Assembly: GCA_038522375.1 (NCBI GenBank)
Contig: JBCBKE010000004.1
Span: 1 to 64,000 of the forward strand
Length of the DNA stretch: 64,000 nt
Direction of reading: 5' to 3'
DNA from: UBA5336 sp038522375
GTDB taxonomy: Bacteria > Pseudomonadota > Alphaproteobacteria > Caulobacterales > Hyphomonadaceae
Numbering within the stretch: position 1 is the first letter of the stretch; each line of letters starts with the position of its first letter. A program made the translations under genes and the position numbers. The notes under the pieces were generated by a model. That model was not told the DNA's origin, made no database searches, and worked only from the letters and a program-made list of their open reading frames with translations. This document shows positions 34,472-43,966 of the stretch, piece by piece.

Positions 34472-35677
34472 ATGACAGAACCGACCGCCATTTCTATCAT
34501 GGGGGCGACGGGCTCGATCGGCACGTCGGCGCTGAACGTGATTGCGCATGCCAACGCGGTCGCAAGCGATGGTCCCCGCTTCCGGGTCGTTGCGCTTGTC
34601 GCCAATGGCGATGCCGTGACGCTCGCCGAGCAGGCCCTGGCCGTTCGGCCGGAGATTGCGGTCGTGGCCGACGACGCAGCCCTTCCCGACCTTCGGGGGC
34701 GTCTTGAGGGATCCGGCATAGCGGTCGCCGGCGGCCAGGAAGCGGTCATAGAGGCCGCCTTGAGACCGTGTGACAAGCTGCTCGCCGCGATCAGCGGATC
34801 GGCTGGGCTGGCGTCGACGCTGGCGGCAGTGCAGGCGGGCTACACGGTCGCGTTGGCCAACAAGGAGAGTATTGTCTGCGCCGGTGCGTTGATCCTGGCA
34901 GAGGCGGCGCGAACCGGCGCGACGATCCTGCCGGTCGATTCCGAACACAACGCCATTTTCCAGGTCTGGCAGGAGGGCAGGGGACTCGAAAAGTTGACTA
35001 TCACGGCCTCGGGCGGACCCTTTCGGACAGCCGACCGCGCGACGCTCGCCGTCGCATCGCCCGACGCGGCAAAGGCCCATCCGAACTGGGACATGGGTCC
35101 CAAGAATTCGATCGACAGTGCCACCCTGATGAACAAGGCCCTCGAATTCATCGAGGCCAGTTACCTGTTCGGCATCCATGAGCGCCAGATTGATGTGGTG
35201 GTGCATCCCCAGTCCATCGTCCACGGCATGGCGCACTTCGTGGATGGGTCGGTTCTCGCCCAGTTGGGCGTTCCAGACATGCGGACGCCCATAGCCAATG
35301 CCCTGGCCTGGCCGAACAGGGTCAGCGCGCCTGTGGAGCGATTGGATCTGGCGGCTGTGGGGGCATTGACGTTCGAACCTGTGGATTCGGCCCGCTTTCC
35401 GGCCGTGGACTTCGCCCGTCATGCCAGCCGGAGCGGAAACGCCGCTGCGACATTGTTAAATAGCGCTAATGAAGCGGCGGTTGCTGCTTTTCTTGGGGGC
35501 AAGTGCGGTTTTCTCGACATAAGCTGGGTCGTCGGCGAGGTGCTTGAGCGTTATGCCGACACGAATTTTGCCGGCATGGCGTGCGATACACTCGAGGAAG
35601 TGATGTACCTGGACCAAACCGGGCGGCGCCTGGCAGCGGACTTGCTGAAACAGGCGCCTAGGCCGACAGGAGGATAG
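34472..35677 (+). CDS. dxr: 1-deoxy-D-xylulose 5-phosphate reductoisomerase
   Basis: Dxr (401 residues) rearranges and reduces DXP to MEP using NADPH, the first committed step of the MEP isoprenoid pathway. The NADPH loop is MGATGSIGTSALNVI near the N-terminus. ANKESIVCAG and VDSEHNAIFQ hold metal and substrate contacts, and MGPKNSIDSATLMNKALEFIEA is the family signature with catalytic residues. Its place next to uppS and cdsA links isoprenoid supply to lipid carrier synthesis. rseP begins three bases later. Confidence 0.97.
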   Translation: MTEPTAISIMGATGSIGTSALNVIAHANAVASDGPRFRVVALVANGDAVTLAEQALAVRPEIAVVADDAALPDLRGRLEGSGIAVAGGQEAVIEAALRPCDKLLAAISGSAGLASTLAAVQAGYTVALANKESIVCAGALILAEAARTGATILPVDSEHNAIFQVWQEGRGLEKLTITASGGPFRTADRATLAVASPDAAKAHPNWDMGPKNSIDSATLMNKALEFIEASYLFGIHERQIDVVVHPQSIVHGMAHFVDGSVLAQLGVPDMRTPIANALAWPNRVSAPVERLDLAAVGALTFEPVDSARFPAVDFARHASRSGNAAATLLNSANEAAVAAFLGGKCGFLDISWVVGEVLERYADTNFAGMACDTLEEVMYLDQTGRRLAADLLKQAPRPTGG

Positions 35678-35680
35678 GTT

Positions 35681-36838
35681 TTGGATAGTTTGCTCACGCA
35701 AGGCCCGATTTTCATTATCAGTTTGATTTTCATGCTGGGTATCGTCGTGGTCATCCACGAATTGGGTCACTATTTGGTGGGACGCTGGTACGGGGCAGCA
35801 GCAGAATCATTCTCCGTCGGTTTCGGAAAGCCCCTTATCGAGCGGCGCGACAGCAACGGCACGCGGTGGCGGATCAACCGCATTCCGTTTGGGGGTTTTG
35901 TGGCTTTTGTCCCCGACCGCGAAGCGCTGGAGGCCCAGCCCCATCCGCTCAAGGGGTTACCCTTCAACGAGGTGGGACTTGGTGCCCGGTCACTGGTGAT
36001 GCTGGCAGGACCTGTGGCAAACTTCCTCCTCGCGATCGTGCTCTTCTCCATCATTTTCCTGCTGAGCGGCGAGGTACGCCAGGCGGTATCGATCGGCATG
36101 GTGCAACCCGATAGCCCTGCGGAACGGGCGGGTCTGGAGGTTGGTGACCGCTTCCTGACGGTCAATGGCGATGTGGTCGAGAATACGAACTCCGTACGGC
36201 TTCCGGTGATCATGAGTTCAGCGACACCGGTTGAGCTTGGCATTGAGCGGAACGGTGAACTTATCGATCTGATTGTGGTTCCGGAGCGGCAGGTTCGAGA
36301 CAACGGCCTGGGACAGATGGTGCCACAAGGTACGATCGGTATCGGGTTTGCCCTTGAGCCCTTGCCATCGAAACAGCACAATCCGGCAACGGCTGTCATG
36401 GCCGGGGTGGCGGAAACGGGCGAAACAATCGAATTGTCAGTGAACCTGATTGGCAGGATTGTTCGCGGGCAGGAACCGCTCGACCAGCTATCTGGTCCCG
36501 TGGGGATTGGGGACGTGACCCGGCGGGTTGTGAACCGAACCCTTGGCGCTGAACATCTCTCGATCGGTCAGCGCCTTTGGGCCGGTACGCTTTTCATTGT
36601 GCAGCTGTGCGCCCTGGTGTCTGTGGGGATCGGACTTTTCAATCTGCTGCCACTGCCAATCCTGGATGGCGGACATCTCGTGTTCAATGCATATGAAGCG
36701 ATCGCTGGAAAAGCTGTGCCGGAGAACGTACAGGAGGCGAGCCTCACTGTTGGCCTGTTCCTGCTCATCGGGATGGCGGCCATCATCACCTGGGGTGACA
36801 TTGTCGAGACGGGCGTGTTCAACACGGCGAACGGCTGA
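35681..36838 (+). CDS. rseP: RIP metalloprotease RseP (site-2 protease)
   Basis: The 385-residue inner-membrane protease cuts transmembrane segments of anti-sigma factors and remnant signal peptides. The zinc motif HELGH is at residues 26-30 in the first helix, and the third zinc ligand is in NLLPLPILDGGHLV near the C-terminal helix. A PDZ domain lies between, around MVQPDSPAERAGLEVGDRFLTVNGD. The TTG start is well supported by ACAGGAGGA seven to eight bases upstream, which no other in-frame start has. rseP before bamA is the usual gene order. Confidence 0.96.
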   Translation: MDSLLTQGPIFIISLIFMLGIVVVIHELGHYLVGRWYGAAAESFSVGFGKPLIERRDSNGTRWRINRIPFGGFVAFVPDREALEAQPHPLKGLPFNEVGLGARSLVMLAGPVANFLLAIVLFSIIFLLSGEVRQAVSIGMVQPDSPAERAGLEVGDRFLTVNGDVVENTNSVRLPVIMSSATPVELGIERNGELIDLIVVPERQVRDNGLGQMVPQGTIGIGFALEPLPSKQHNPATAVMAGVAETGETIELSVNLIGRIVRGQEPLDQLSGPVGIGDVTRRVVNRTLGAEHLSIGQRLWAGTLFIVQLCALVSVGIGLFNLLPLPILDGGHLVFNAYEAIAGKAVPENVQEASLTVGLFLLIGMAAIITWGDIVETGVFNTANG

Positions 36839-36909
36839 CCAGTCGGACGCGGGGATGTCCAGCAAGACGTCCCGCTGGCCCGGCCAGCACATTCGGAAGA
36901 GGGTCCAGT

Positions 36910-39426
36910 ATGCGTACAATCCTGTCTGCGACAGCACTTGCCACGGCATTTATCGTGGCGCCCAGCCTTTCGGTCGGCGGTCTGGCTGTCGCGCAGGAAG
37001 ACCCTCTGGCCGGCACAATCCGTTCAGTCCTGGTGGAAGGGAACCGCCGGATTGAAGCGCGGACCGTGCAATCGTACCTGCTGCTCGAGCCCGGCGACCC
37101 GTTCGATGCCCAGCGAATTGATCTGTCGCTGAAGACGCTCTTCGCCACCGGTCTCTTTACCGATGTGGCGATTGACCGACGTGGCGCGGACCTGATCGTC
37201 CGTGTCGTTGAGAACCCGATCATCAACCGGGTGCTGTTCGAGGGAAACCGTGCGCTGGACGATGACAAGTTCCGGGAGGAAATCCAGGCGGCACCGCGGG
37301 GCATCTTCACTGCGGCCCGTGTCCAGGCCGACGTCCAGCGGATCCTTGAGCTGTACAGGCAATCGGGACGGTTTTCCGCCACTGTGGAACCGGAGTACAA
37401 GCCGCTCGACCAGAACCGGGTCGATTTGATCTTCAAGATGACTGAGGGGCCGGTCACCGGCGTCCGCGCCATCAATTTCATTGGCAACCAAGCCTACACC
37501 GATAGCCGCCTGCGCGGCGAGATCGTCACGAAGCAGAGCCGGCTCTGGCGGTTCTTCAGCTCAAACGACAATTACGACCCGGGCCGGCTGGAGTTTGACC
37601 GTGAACAGCTGAGACAGTTCTACCAGAACAATGGCTACTATGATTTCCGGGTCGTTTCCGCGGTGGCGGACCTCACGCCTGATCGTGAGGATTTCTACAT
37701 CACCTTCACTGTTGAGGAGGGGGAGCAGTACACCTTCGGCGAGGTGAAGGTCGAAACAGCGCTCGACAAGCTGAACGCCGAATTTCTGACCCGTTCAATC
37801 CCGATCCTTGAAGGTGACCTCTACCAGGGCAATCGGATCGAAGACACGATCGACGCCCTCACCTTCGCAGCGGGTGTTTCCGGATACGCCTTCGTCGATA
37901 TCCGCCCGCAGATCCAGGCCAATCCCGAAACCAATACCATCGATGTCGTCTTTGCCATTGATGAGGGGCCGCGGGTGTATGTCGAGCGGATCGATATTGT
38001 GGGAAATTCGCGTACGCTGGACCGCGTGGTGCGCCGTGAACTGCGCTTTGCCGAGGGTGACGCCTTCAACCGGGTTCTGCTGGACCGGTCTCGGAACCGG
38101 GTCAGAAGTCTCGGTTTCTTCGAAGAAGTGGAGATCACCGAAACGCCTGGCACGACGGCTGACCGTACCGTTGTCGAAGTGGCCGTGAAGGAGCAGCCAA
38201 CCGGCGAATTGTCCTTCGCCGCGGGCTTTTCATCGGTTGAGAATTTCCTCTTCGACTTTTCCGTCGTCCAGCGAAACTTGCGCGGAGCTGGCCAATCGGC
38301 CGTGGCCCGCCTGTCGCTGTCCGAAAACCGGCAAACGGTTGATTTCAGGTTTACCGAGCCCCGCTTTCTCGACCGCAATCTCGCAGCAGGCATCGACCTT
38401 TTTGCAACACGGACAGACTTTCTCGAACAGGCCTTCTTCGAGAGCGAGACGATCGGGGCCGGGGTCAGGGTGGGTTTCCCGCTGTCAGAGCGGACCAATC
38501 TGGGCCTTCGTTACAGGCTGCAGAGTGACGAGTTGAACCTTGCAGGCAATGTCATCATCGATGAGAACGGGACTGTCATCGCCCGGGAGAGCGTCTTTGA
38601 CCCTCTCGACGAGTCGGACCTGTCGGATCCAGAAACGCAATCCATCGTAAACGCCTGTGACGACCAGGTCTTGCTGGGACGGGACCCGAACTGCGAGGAG
38701 CGTGGTTTATCGTCTATTCTCGGCTACACGTTCAACTGGGACCGGCGGAACGATCCGATCACCCCTACGCGGGGCTTTGATCTGAGTATCAGTCAGGATC
38801 TCTCCGGTCTTGGCGGTGACGTGGAGTATTTCGAAACCGAGGCGACGGCGGCCTGGTACCGAGGTCTGTGGGGAGACCTGCGGTTAAGTACGCGTATCTC
38901 AGGCGGCTACATTTTCGCCTGGGGCAATGATGACATCGTGCGGATCAACAACCGCTTCTTCCGCGGCGGCAACTCGTTCCGAGGCTTCGACGTCGCCGGC
39001 CTTGGACCCCGGACCATCATCCGCCAGTTCGATGCCGAAGGAAACGAGATCAGGTATGTGCGCGACCGGGCCCAGGGCGGAAACATCTACTACCAGGGCA
39101 CAGTTGAACTCAGCGTTCCAAACTTCCTTCCCGAGGAGTATGGCATCAGGACATCGCTGTTCCTTGAGGCCGGTTCGCTCGGCTATCTGGACGAGCGGGC
39201 ACGCGTGAACGGAGCAGGGGAGCCGTTTACCGTCACAGAGTTGAGCGACGGCACAACCACCGTCCAGTTCATCGATGATGGCCTGGGTTTAAGGGCAACG
39301 ACTGGCCTCAGTGTCTTTTGGCGGTCACCTTTTGGGCCTATACGGTTCGATTTCTCGCAGATCCTCAGGCGAGAACAGTTTGACCGGACACAAACTTTCC
39401 GGTTCTCAACATCAACGAGTTTCTAG
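36910..39426 (+). CDS. bamA: Outer membrane protein assembly factor BamA
   Basis: BamA (838 residues) folds beta-barrel proteins into the outer membrane. A signal peptide (cleavage near AVAQE at about residue 26) is followed by five POTRA repeats to about residue 425, starting IRSVLVEGNRRIEARTVQSYL. The C-terminal barrel includes GYTFNWDRRNDPITPTRGFD and RGGNSFRGFDVAGLGPR. The final residue is Phe, as required for barrel assembly. A 70-base gap with a GCGGG/CCCGC repeat separates it from rseP. Confidence 0.97.
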   Translation: MRTILSATALATAFIVAPSLSVGGLAVAQEDPLAGTIRSVLVEGNRRIEARTVQSYLLLEPGDPFDAQRIDLSLKTLFATGLFTDVAIDRRGADLIVRVVENPIINRVLFEGNRALDDDKFREEIQAAPRGIFTAARVQADVQRILELYRQSGRFSATVEPEYKPLDQNRVDLIFKMTEGPVTGVRAINFIGNQAYTDSRLRGEIVTKQSRLWRFFSSNDNYDPGRLEFDREQLRQFYQNNGYYDFRVVSAVADLTPDREDFYITFTVEEGEQYTFGEVKVETALDKLNAEFLTRSIPILEGDLYQGNRIEDTIDALTFAAGVSGYAFVDIRPQIQANPETNTIDVVFAIDEGPRVYVERIDIVGNSRTLDRVVRRELRFAEGDAFNRVLLDRSRNRVRSLGFFEEVEITETPGTTADRTVVEVAVKEQPTGELSFAAGFSSVENFLFDFSVVQRNLRGAGQSAVARLSLSENRQTVDFRFTEPRFLDRNLAAGIDLFATRTDFLEQAFFESETIGAGVRVGFPLSERTNLGLRYRLQSDELNLAGNVIIDENGTVIARESVFDPLDESDLSDPETQSIVNACDDQVLLGRDPNCEERGLSSILGYTFNWDRRNDPITPTRGFDLSISQDLSGLGGDVEYFETEATAAWYRGLWGDLRLSTRISGGYIFAWGNDDIVRINNRFFRGGNSFRGFDVAGLGPRTIIRQFDAEGNEIRYVRDRAQGGNIYYQGTVELSVPNFLPEEYGIRTSLFLEAGSLGYLDERARVNGAGEPFTVTELSDGTTTVQFIDDGLGLRATTGLSVFWRSPFGPIRFDFSQILRREQFDRTQTFRFSTSTSF

Positions 39427-39456
39427 TCACCGAGTTTTAGCCCCCAGGAGTTCACC

Positions 39457-40053
39457 ATGCTGAACATGAAGCCGCTCACCGCCTTCGTGGCGATGATCAT
39501 CGCCCTCGCGGTGGTTGCGCCTGCTGCGTTCGCCCAGACAAAGGTCATCGTGATCGACCAGGCGCAGATCGAGCGCGATAGCCAGGCCGGTCAGAGCCTG
39601 CGTAACGCGTTAGCCACCATCAATACGCAGATGCAGTCGGAGGTCGCACCCGGCGAGCAGGCTTACCAGGCCCAGGAGGCCGCCTTCCAGGGCAAGGTCG
39701 CAAACATGACCCAGGAAGCCATGCAAGCTGATCCCGGCATCCAGACCGAGTTCCGTGCCCTGCAGACAAAGGCTGCTGAGGTGTCGCAGGCCCGGGAAGT
39801 CCGCGCTGCTGAAATGCGGATGACCCAACGCAAGGCGGCCCAGGCCTATGCCGAGGCCCTGCGCCCCGTCGTCCTTGAAGTGATGGCGGAGGAAAACGCC
39901 CAGGTCGTGCTCGACAAGGCCAGTGTTCTGATGTCTGACGACGCCATCGACGTGACAACCAAGATCATCAGCAAGCTGGATGCCGCAACACCGACCATAT
40001 CGGTAACCCGCGAGCGGCTTCCCCAGCAGCCCGCAGCGAACGCAGGTCAATAA
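39457..40053 (+). CDS. skp: OmpH/Skp family periplasmic chaperone
   Basis: The 198-residue protein has a signal peptide ending AAFAQ (about residue 27), then a beta strand TKVIVIDQAQIERDSQAG. A long, highly charged helical region rich in Gln, Glu and Ala (about residues 50-140) follows, with a return strand near VMAEENAQVVLDKASVL. This is the Skp/OmpH layout: a trimeric holdase with coiled-coil tentacles that escorts unfolded outer-membrane proteins to BamA. The place right behind bamA supports this. Sequence identity in the family is low, so the call rests on layout and context. Confidence 0.88.
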   Translation: MLNMKPLTAFVAMIIALAVVAPAAFAQTKVIVIDQAQIERDSQAGQSLRNALATINTQMQSEVAPGEQAYQAQEAAFQGKVANMTQEAMQADPGIQTEFRALQTKAAEVSQAREVRAAEMRMTQRKAAQAYAEALRPVVLEVMAEENAQVVLDKASVLMSDDAIDVTTKIISKLDAATPTISVTRERLPQQPAANAGQ

Positions 40054-40077
40054 CAGGATTGGACAGGGGCGGGCGCC

Positions 40078-41094
40078 ATGGCCATTGATCCCAGATTCTA
40101 CACGTCGACCGGGGCTGCGACGCTGGAGGATTGGGCAAAGGCCACCGGCGCCCGTCTCGTTGGCGACCCTTCTATTGCGGTCACCGGGGTCGGCGCGGCC
40201 CAGTCCGCGATCGCCGGCGACGTCTGTTTCTTCGAAGGCGATGCCAAGGACCTGGCCGGCATTTCGCGCGTGGCGGCCGCCTGCGTTATCGGCGCTGATC
40301 TTGCCGGCGATCTCCCTTCCGGGGTTGCGGCACTGGTCTCCGAAACACCGCGCAGGGCACACATGAAAGGTGCAGCCCTGTTCTTCGCGCTGAAGCGGAT
40401 TGGCCAACAGGAAGGTGCGGTCCATTCCTCGGCGGCCATTCATGATACTGCCGAGTTGGCGCCAGGCGTCGTGATCGGTGCAGGGGCCGCCATTGGAGCG
40501 CGGACGGTCATCGGCGCAAACACGGTCATCGGTCCAGGCGTGCAGATCGGCGAGGCTTGCACTGTGGGATCCAACGCATCGATCCAGTGCGCCTTGATCG
40601 GAAACCACGTCACCTTGTTGTCAGGCATACGGATTGGCGAAACTGGTTTCGGTGTGATCCCCGGTGAGCACGGCGCAGAAGATATTCCCCACTACGGGCG
40701 TGTCATCATCCAGGACCATGTGAGCATCGGCGCCAACACGTGCGTCGATCGCGGCGCATTCGACGATACGGTGATTGGCGAGCGGACCAAGATCGATAAT
40801 TTCTGCCAGATTGCCCACAACTGCCAGATCGGGCGCAATGTCGTGATTGCTGCCTTCGCGGGTATCTCCGGCAGCGTGACGATCAAGGATGGCGCAAGGC
40901 TGGGCGGGCGTGTTGGCATTGCCGACCACGTCACCATGGGGCGGGGATCGACCCTTGCGGCGTCGGCCGGTATCTTCCGTGACATACCCGATGGCGAAAC
41001 CTGGGGTGGGACGCCGGGAAAACCGATCCGGCAATGGCTGCGCGAAACGGCATGGCTCCAGAAGCAGGCGAGCGGCAAGAAGACGCCTTCGTGA
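40078..41094 (+). CDS. lpxD: UDP-3-O-(3-hydroxyacyl)glucosamine N-acyltransferase
   Basis: LpxD (338 residues) adds the second acyl chain in lipid A synthesis. The N-terminal uridine-binding domain (to about residue 105) precedes a left-handed beta helix of hexapeptide repeats, including ARTVIGANTVIGPGVQIG. The catalytic histidine is in NFCQIAHNCQIGRNVVIAA, and HYGRVIIQDHVSIGANTCVDRG is a family signature. The end GETWGGTPGKPIRQWLRE is also typical. The stop overlaps the GTG of lpxA by four bases; the expected intervening fabZ is not present. Confidence 0.97.
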   Translation: MAIDPRFYTSTGAATLEDWAKATGARLVGDPSIAVTGVGAAQSAIAGDVCFFEGDAKDLAGISRVAAACVIGADLAGDLPSGVAALVSETPRRAHMKGAALFFALKRIGQQEGAVHSSAAIHDTAELAPGVVIGAGAAIGARTVIGANTVIGPGVQIGEACTVGSNASIQCALIGNHVTLLSGIRIGETGFGVIPGEHGAEDIPHYGRVIIQDHVSIGANTCVDRGAFDDTVIGERTKIDNFCQIAHNCQIGRNVVIAAFAGISGSVTIKDGARLGGRVGIADHVTMGRGSTLAASAGIFRDIPDGETWGGTPGKPIRQWLRETAWLQKQASGKKTPS

Positions 41095-41891
41095 GCGTAT
41101 CAATCCATCCGATGGCAAACGTGGAACCGGGCGCTGAACTTGGTGACGGGGTCACGATCGGACCGTTCGCCCATGTGGGTGCCGAGGTCATCCTCGGGGC
41201 GGGAACAACGATCCACAACCACGCCAGCGTGGTTGGCCGCACGGAACTCGGTGAAGCGTGTGCGGTGTATCCGAACAGCTCGATTGGCGGTGCGCCGCAA
41301 TCGCTGGGTTTCAAGCCTGATCCAGCGTCGCGGTTGCGTGTTGGCGCGCGAACGGTGTTCCGTGAAAACACGACGGCCCATGCAGGGCTGCCGAAGCATT
41401 CCGGCACCACGGAGATCGGCTCCGACTGCTACTTCATGCATGGATCGCATGTGGGTCACGATTGTCATGTCGGGAACAATTGCGTACTGGCGGCTCTCGT
41501 TTGCATCGGTGGTCACTGCACAATCGGTGAGACGGTATGGATGGGCGGCCTCTGTGCGCTTCACCAGTTTACCCAGGTCGGTGATCATGCCTTTATCGGT
41601 GGCGGTTCGGTCGTTGTCGGCGATGTCATTCCCTTTGGAATAGTGGCCGGCAACAAGGCAGCACTCGCAGGACTGAACGTCATTGGCTTGAGCCGGCGCG
41701 GGTTTTCGAGGGATCGGATCAAGGCGCTTCGAAAGGGCTACAAGGCAATTTTTCGTTCGGATCGGCACTTTTCGGAAGCGGTCTCTGCGGCCAGTGCAAC
41801 CCTTGGTGACAATGAAGATGTGGCAAAGGTCCTGGCATTTATCGAGGCTGCGCGTGAACGTCCCCTGTGCATGCCGGAGCGGCGGCGGTGA
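41091..41891 (+). CDS. lpxA: Acyl-ACP--UDP-N-acetylglucosamine O-acyltransferase
   Basis: LpxA (266 residues) starts lipid A synthesis by acylating UDP-GlcNAc at O-3. The beta-helix repeats begin IHPMANVEPGAELGDGVTIG. The catalytic histidine is in YFMHGSHVGHDCHVGNNC, and the region VWMGGLCALHQFTQVGDHAFIGG follows. The C-terminal helical part includes VIGLSRRGFSRDRIKALRKGYK. The GTG start (GTGA overlap with lpxD) was preferred over an ATG 19 codons upstream because it gives the usual N-terminus and matches the coupling style of this cluster. Confidence 0.96.
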   Translation: MSVSIHPMANVEPGAELGDGVTIGPFAHVGAEVILGAGTTIHNHASVVGRTELGEACAVYPNSSIGGAPQSLGFKPDPASRLRVGARTVFRENTTAHAGLPKHSGTTEIGSDCYFMHGSHVGHDCHVGNNCVLAALVCIGGHCTIGETVWMGGLCALHQFTQVGDHAFIGGGSVVVGDVIPFGIVAGNKAALAGLNVIGLSRRGFSRDRIKALRKGYKAIFRSDRHFSEAVSAASATLGDNEDVAKVLAFIEAARERPLCMPERRR

Positions 41892-42742
41892 CGGCGCCCC
41901 TGGGCATTATTGCGGGGCTCGGCGACCTTCCCGTCACGATCGCTGATCAGGCGCGTGATCGGGGTGAACCTGTCTACATCCTGCGCATTGCCGGATTTGA
42001 GGAGCCCCGCCTTGCTGATTATCCGGGGGAAGTCGTCGGGTTTGGTGAAATCGGGCGCCAGATGAAGCTCCTGAAGTCCGCCGGCTGCGAGAAGCTCGTG
42101 TTTGCCGGCATCGTGAAGCGGCCCGACTTCTCTGCCCTGAAGCTCGATATGCGGGGGGCTCGGCTGCTTCCGAAAGTGCTGATGGCGGCGCGGAAAGGCG
42201 ATGATGCCTTGCTTAGGGTCATGGTCGAAACCGTGGAAAAAGAAGGGATCAAGGTTATCGGTGCGCACGAGGCCAACAGGGATTTGACAATGAGCCGGGG
42301 CGTGCTGGCAGGACCACAACCGTCCGAAGCGGCCCTTGGGGACGCCAGACGAGCCTTGCAGGTCGCGCGCGAGATCGGTCGGCTCGATATCGGCCAGGGC
42401 TGTGTGGTGTGCGACGGGCTTGTCCTGGCGGTTGAAGCGCAGGAGGGGACCGACGCGATGCTGGCGCGCGTCAGCGGGTTGGCCGAGGAAGTCCGGGGCC
42501 GGGAAGGGGCGCGCCGGGGCGTTCTCGCCAAGGCCCCTAAACCGATCCAGGAGCGCCGGATCGATATGCCAACCATTGGTCTGTCAACGCTTGAGGGAGC
42601 GGCAAGGGCTGGTCTTGCCGGCATTGTGCTCGAACCCGGAGGCGCTTTGGTCCTTGAACGGGACGCCCTGATTGCGCGGGCTGACGCGCTCGGCGTCTTC
42701 ATTCTGGGTCTGGACCAGGATGATCCGGGCGCGGGCGGGTAG
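41888..42742 (+). CDS. lpxI: UDP-2,3-diacylglucosamine diphosphatase LpxI
   Basis: LpxI (284 residues) cleaves UDP-2,3-diacylglucosamine to lipid X and UMP, taking the place of LpxH in alphaproteobacteria. It matches the former DUF1009 family, with LGIIAGLGDLPVTIADQARDRG, VGEIGRQMKLLKSAGCEKLVFAGIVKRP-like central motifs, VIGAHEANRDLTMSRGVL, and VVCDGLVLAVEAQEGTDAML. The GTG start overlaps the lpxA stop (GTGA) and has GGAG eight bases upstream; another GTG seven codons earlier is possible. Its presence between lpxA and lpxB is conserved in the class. Confidence 0.94.
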   Translation: MTAPLGIIAGLGDLPVTIADQARDRGEPVYILRIAGFEEPRLADYPGEVVGFGEIGRQMKLLKSAGCEKLVFAGIVKRPDFSALKLDMRGARLLPKVLMAARKGDDALLRVMVETVEKEGIKVIGAHEANRDLTMSRGVLAGPQPSEAALGDARRALQVAREIGRLDIGQGCVVCDGLVLAVEAQEGTDAMLARVSGLAEEVRGREGARRGVLAKAPKPIQERRIDMPTIGLSTLEGAARAGLAGIVLEPGGALVLERDALIARADALGVFILGLDQDDPGAGG

Positions 42743-42762
42743 GAACTGCGGGTACTGTTCCC

Positions 42763-43905
42763 ATGAGGATCCACTTCACAGCCGCCGAAGCCTCTGGCGA
42801 TCTTCTTGGCCGAGAAGTTATCGAAGCCCTGCGTCTCAAGGCTCCTGAGATGGAAATTGCTGGGATCGGCGGTACGGAGATGGCGGTGGTCGGGGTCAGT
42901 AGTTCTATTGATCTCTCTCCCCTGTCCGTGATCGGAATCGTTGAGGGGATCCGCGCCTATGGCGATGTGAAGCGTCTCGTCGGCGAGGTCGCAGATGCCA
43001 TCATCGCCTATCAGCCCGACGCGGCTGTCCTGATCGATAGTTGGGGTTTCACGATCCGGCTGGCCAAGGAGCTTCGCCGTCGGGCACCCCATATCCGCCT
43101 GGTCAAGCTGGTCGGACCGCAGGTCTGGGCATCTCGGCCGGGTCGCGCAAAAAAGATTGCTGCGAACTATGACCACCTGCTTGCAATCAGTCCCATGGAA
43201 CTGCCCCACTATGAGGGTACAGGGCTCACCCCCACGGTGATTGGGGCGCCGGCCATGTCACGCAGTTACACCGGCGATGGCCCGGCATTTCGGGATAGCC
43301 ATGCAATCGCTGCCGATGCGCCTCTCTTGCTCGTCCTGCCGGGCAGCCGCCCCAGTGAGATCAGGCGGGTTGCACCCGTCCTTGTTGCGGCAGCCGAGCG
43401 ATGCAAGGCCGCGGTTCCCGCACTAGAGGTTGTGGCAACGCCCGCTGCCGGTGTGTCAGATGCGTTCAAGGCGCAGTTTGGCGCGCTCGACTGGTTGACG
43501 ACTGTCGATGCCGGCGACCGCCGCTATGATGCCATGGCGGCGGCCGATGTGGCGCTCGCCTGCTCGGGGACGGTGACGAGTGAAGTGGCCATCCAGGGTA
43601 CAGCGTTGGTGGTTGGCTACAAGCTCGGCTGGATCACATGGGTGATCCTGCGGAGTGGCCTGTACCGCCGGAAGACCATCACAATGTTGAACATCGCCGC
43701 CGGTGACCAGCAGATCGCGCCCGAATTCGTTCAGTTGGATTTTACACCCGAGAAATTGGCCACCGCGGTTTTGGCGCGTCTGGAAAACCCCGATCTCGCC
43801 GCGTCCCAGGTCGCCGCGCAAACCGAGGCCCTGGGCCTGATGGGATTTGGAGGGCGGCCCGCCGCCGAGGTCGCTGCCGAAGCGATCCTCGGAGATCTTG
43901 CATAG
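42763..43905 (+). CDS. lpxB: Lipid-A-disaccharide synthase
   Basis: LpxB (380 residues) joins lipid X and UDP-diacylglucosamine into the lipid A disaccharide at the inner-membrane face. The N-terminal FTAAEASGDLLGREVIEAL and ALIDSWGFTIRLAKELRR-like stretches are typical. VKLVGPQVWASRPGRAKKI, LLVLPGSRPSEIRRV, and the donor-binding ALACSGTVTSEVAIQGTALVVGYK complete the family pattern. It closes the lpx run; gltA is convergent from the other side. Confidence 0.96.
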   Translation: MRIHFTAAEASGDLLGREVIEALRLKAPEMEIAGIGGTEMAVVGVSSSIDLSPLSVIGIVEGIRAYGDVKRLVGEVADAIIAYQPDAAVLIDSWGFTIRLAKELRRRAPHIRLVKLVGPQVWASRPGRAKKIAANYDHLLAISPMELPHYEGTGLTPTVIGAPAMSRSYTGDGPAFRDSHAIAADAPLLLVLPGSRPSEIRRVAPVLVAAAERCKAAVPALEVVATPAAGVSDAFKAQFGALDWLTTVDAGDRRYDAMAAADVALACSGTVTSEVAIQGTALVVGYKLGWITWVILRSGLYRRKTITMLNIAAGDQQIAPEFVQLDFTPEKLATAVLARLENPDLAASQVAAQTEALGLMGFGGRPAAEVAAEAILGDLA

Positions 43906-43943
43906 TCCCCCGACCGGGTTCGTTCCGGGCCTGCGCTGGGGGA
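43906..43943. terminator. Inverted repeat between convergent lpxB and gltA
   Basis: TCCCCC directly after the lpxB stop pairs with GGGGGA 26 bases later, and an inner CCGGG/CCCGG-type repeat lies between. The convergent gene ends make a shared transcription stop likely, but no T tract is seen, so the assignment is tentative. Confidence 0.4.
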
Positions 43944-43966
43944 GGCTGGGCGACTCTTCCTGACGG

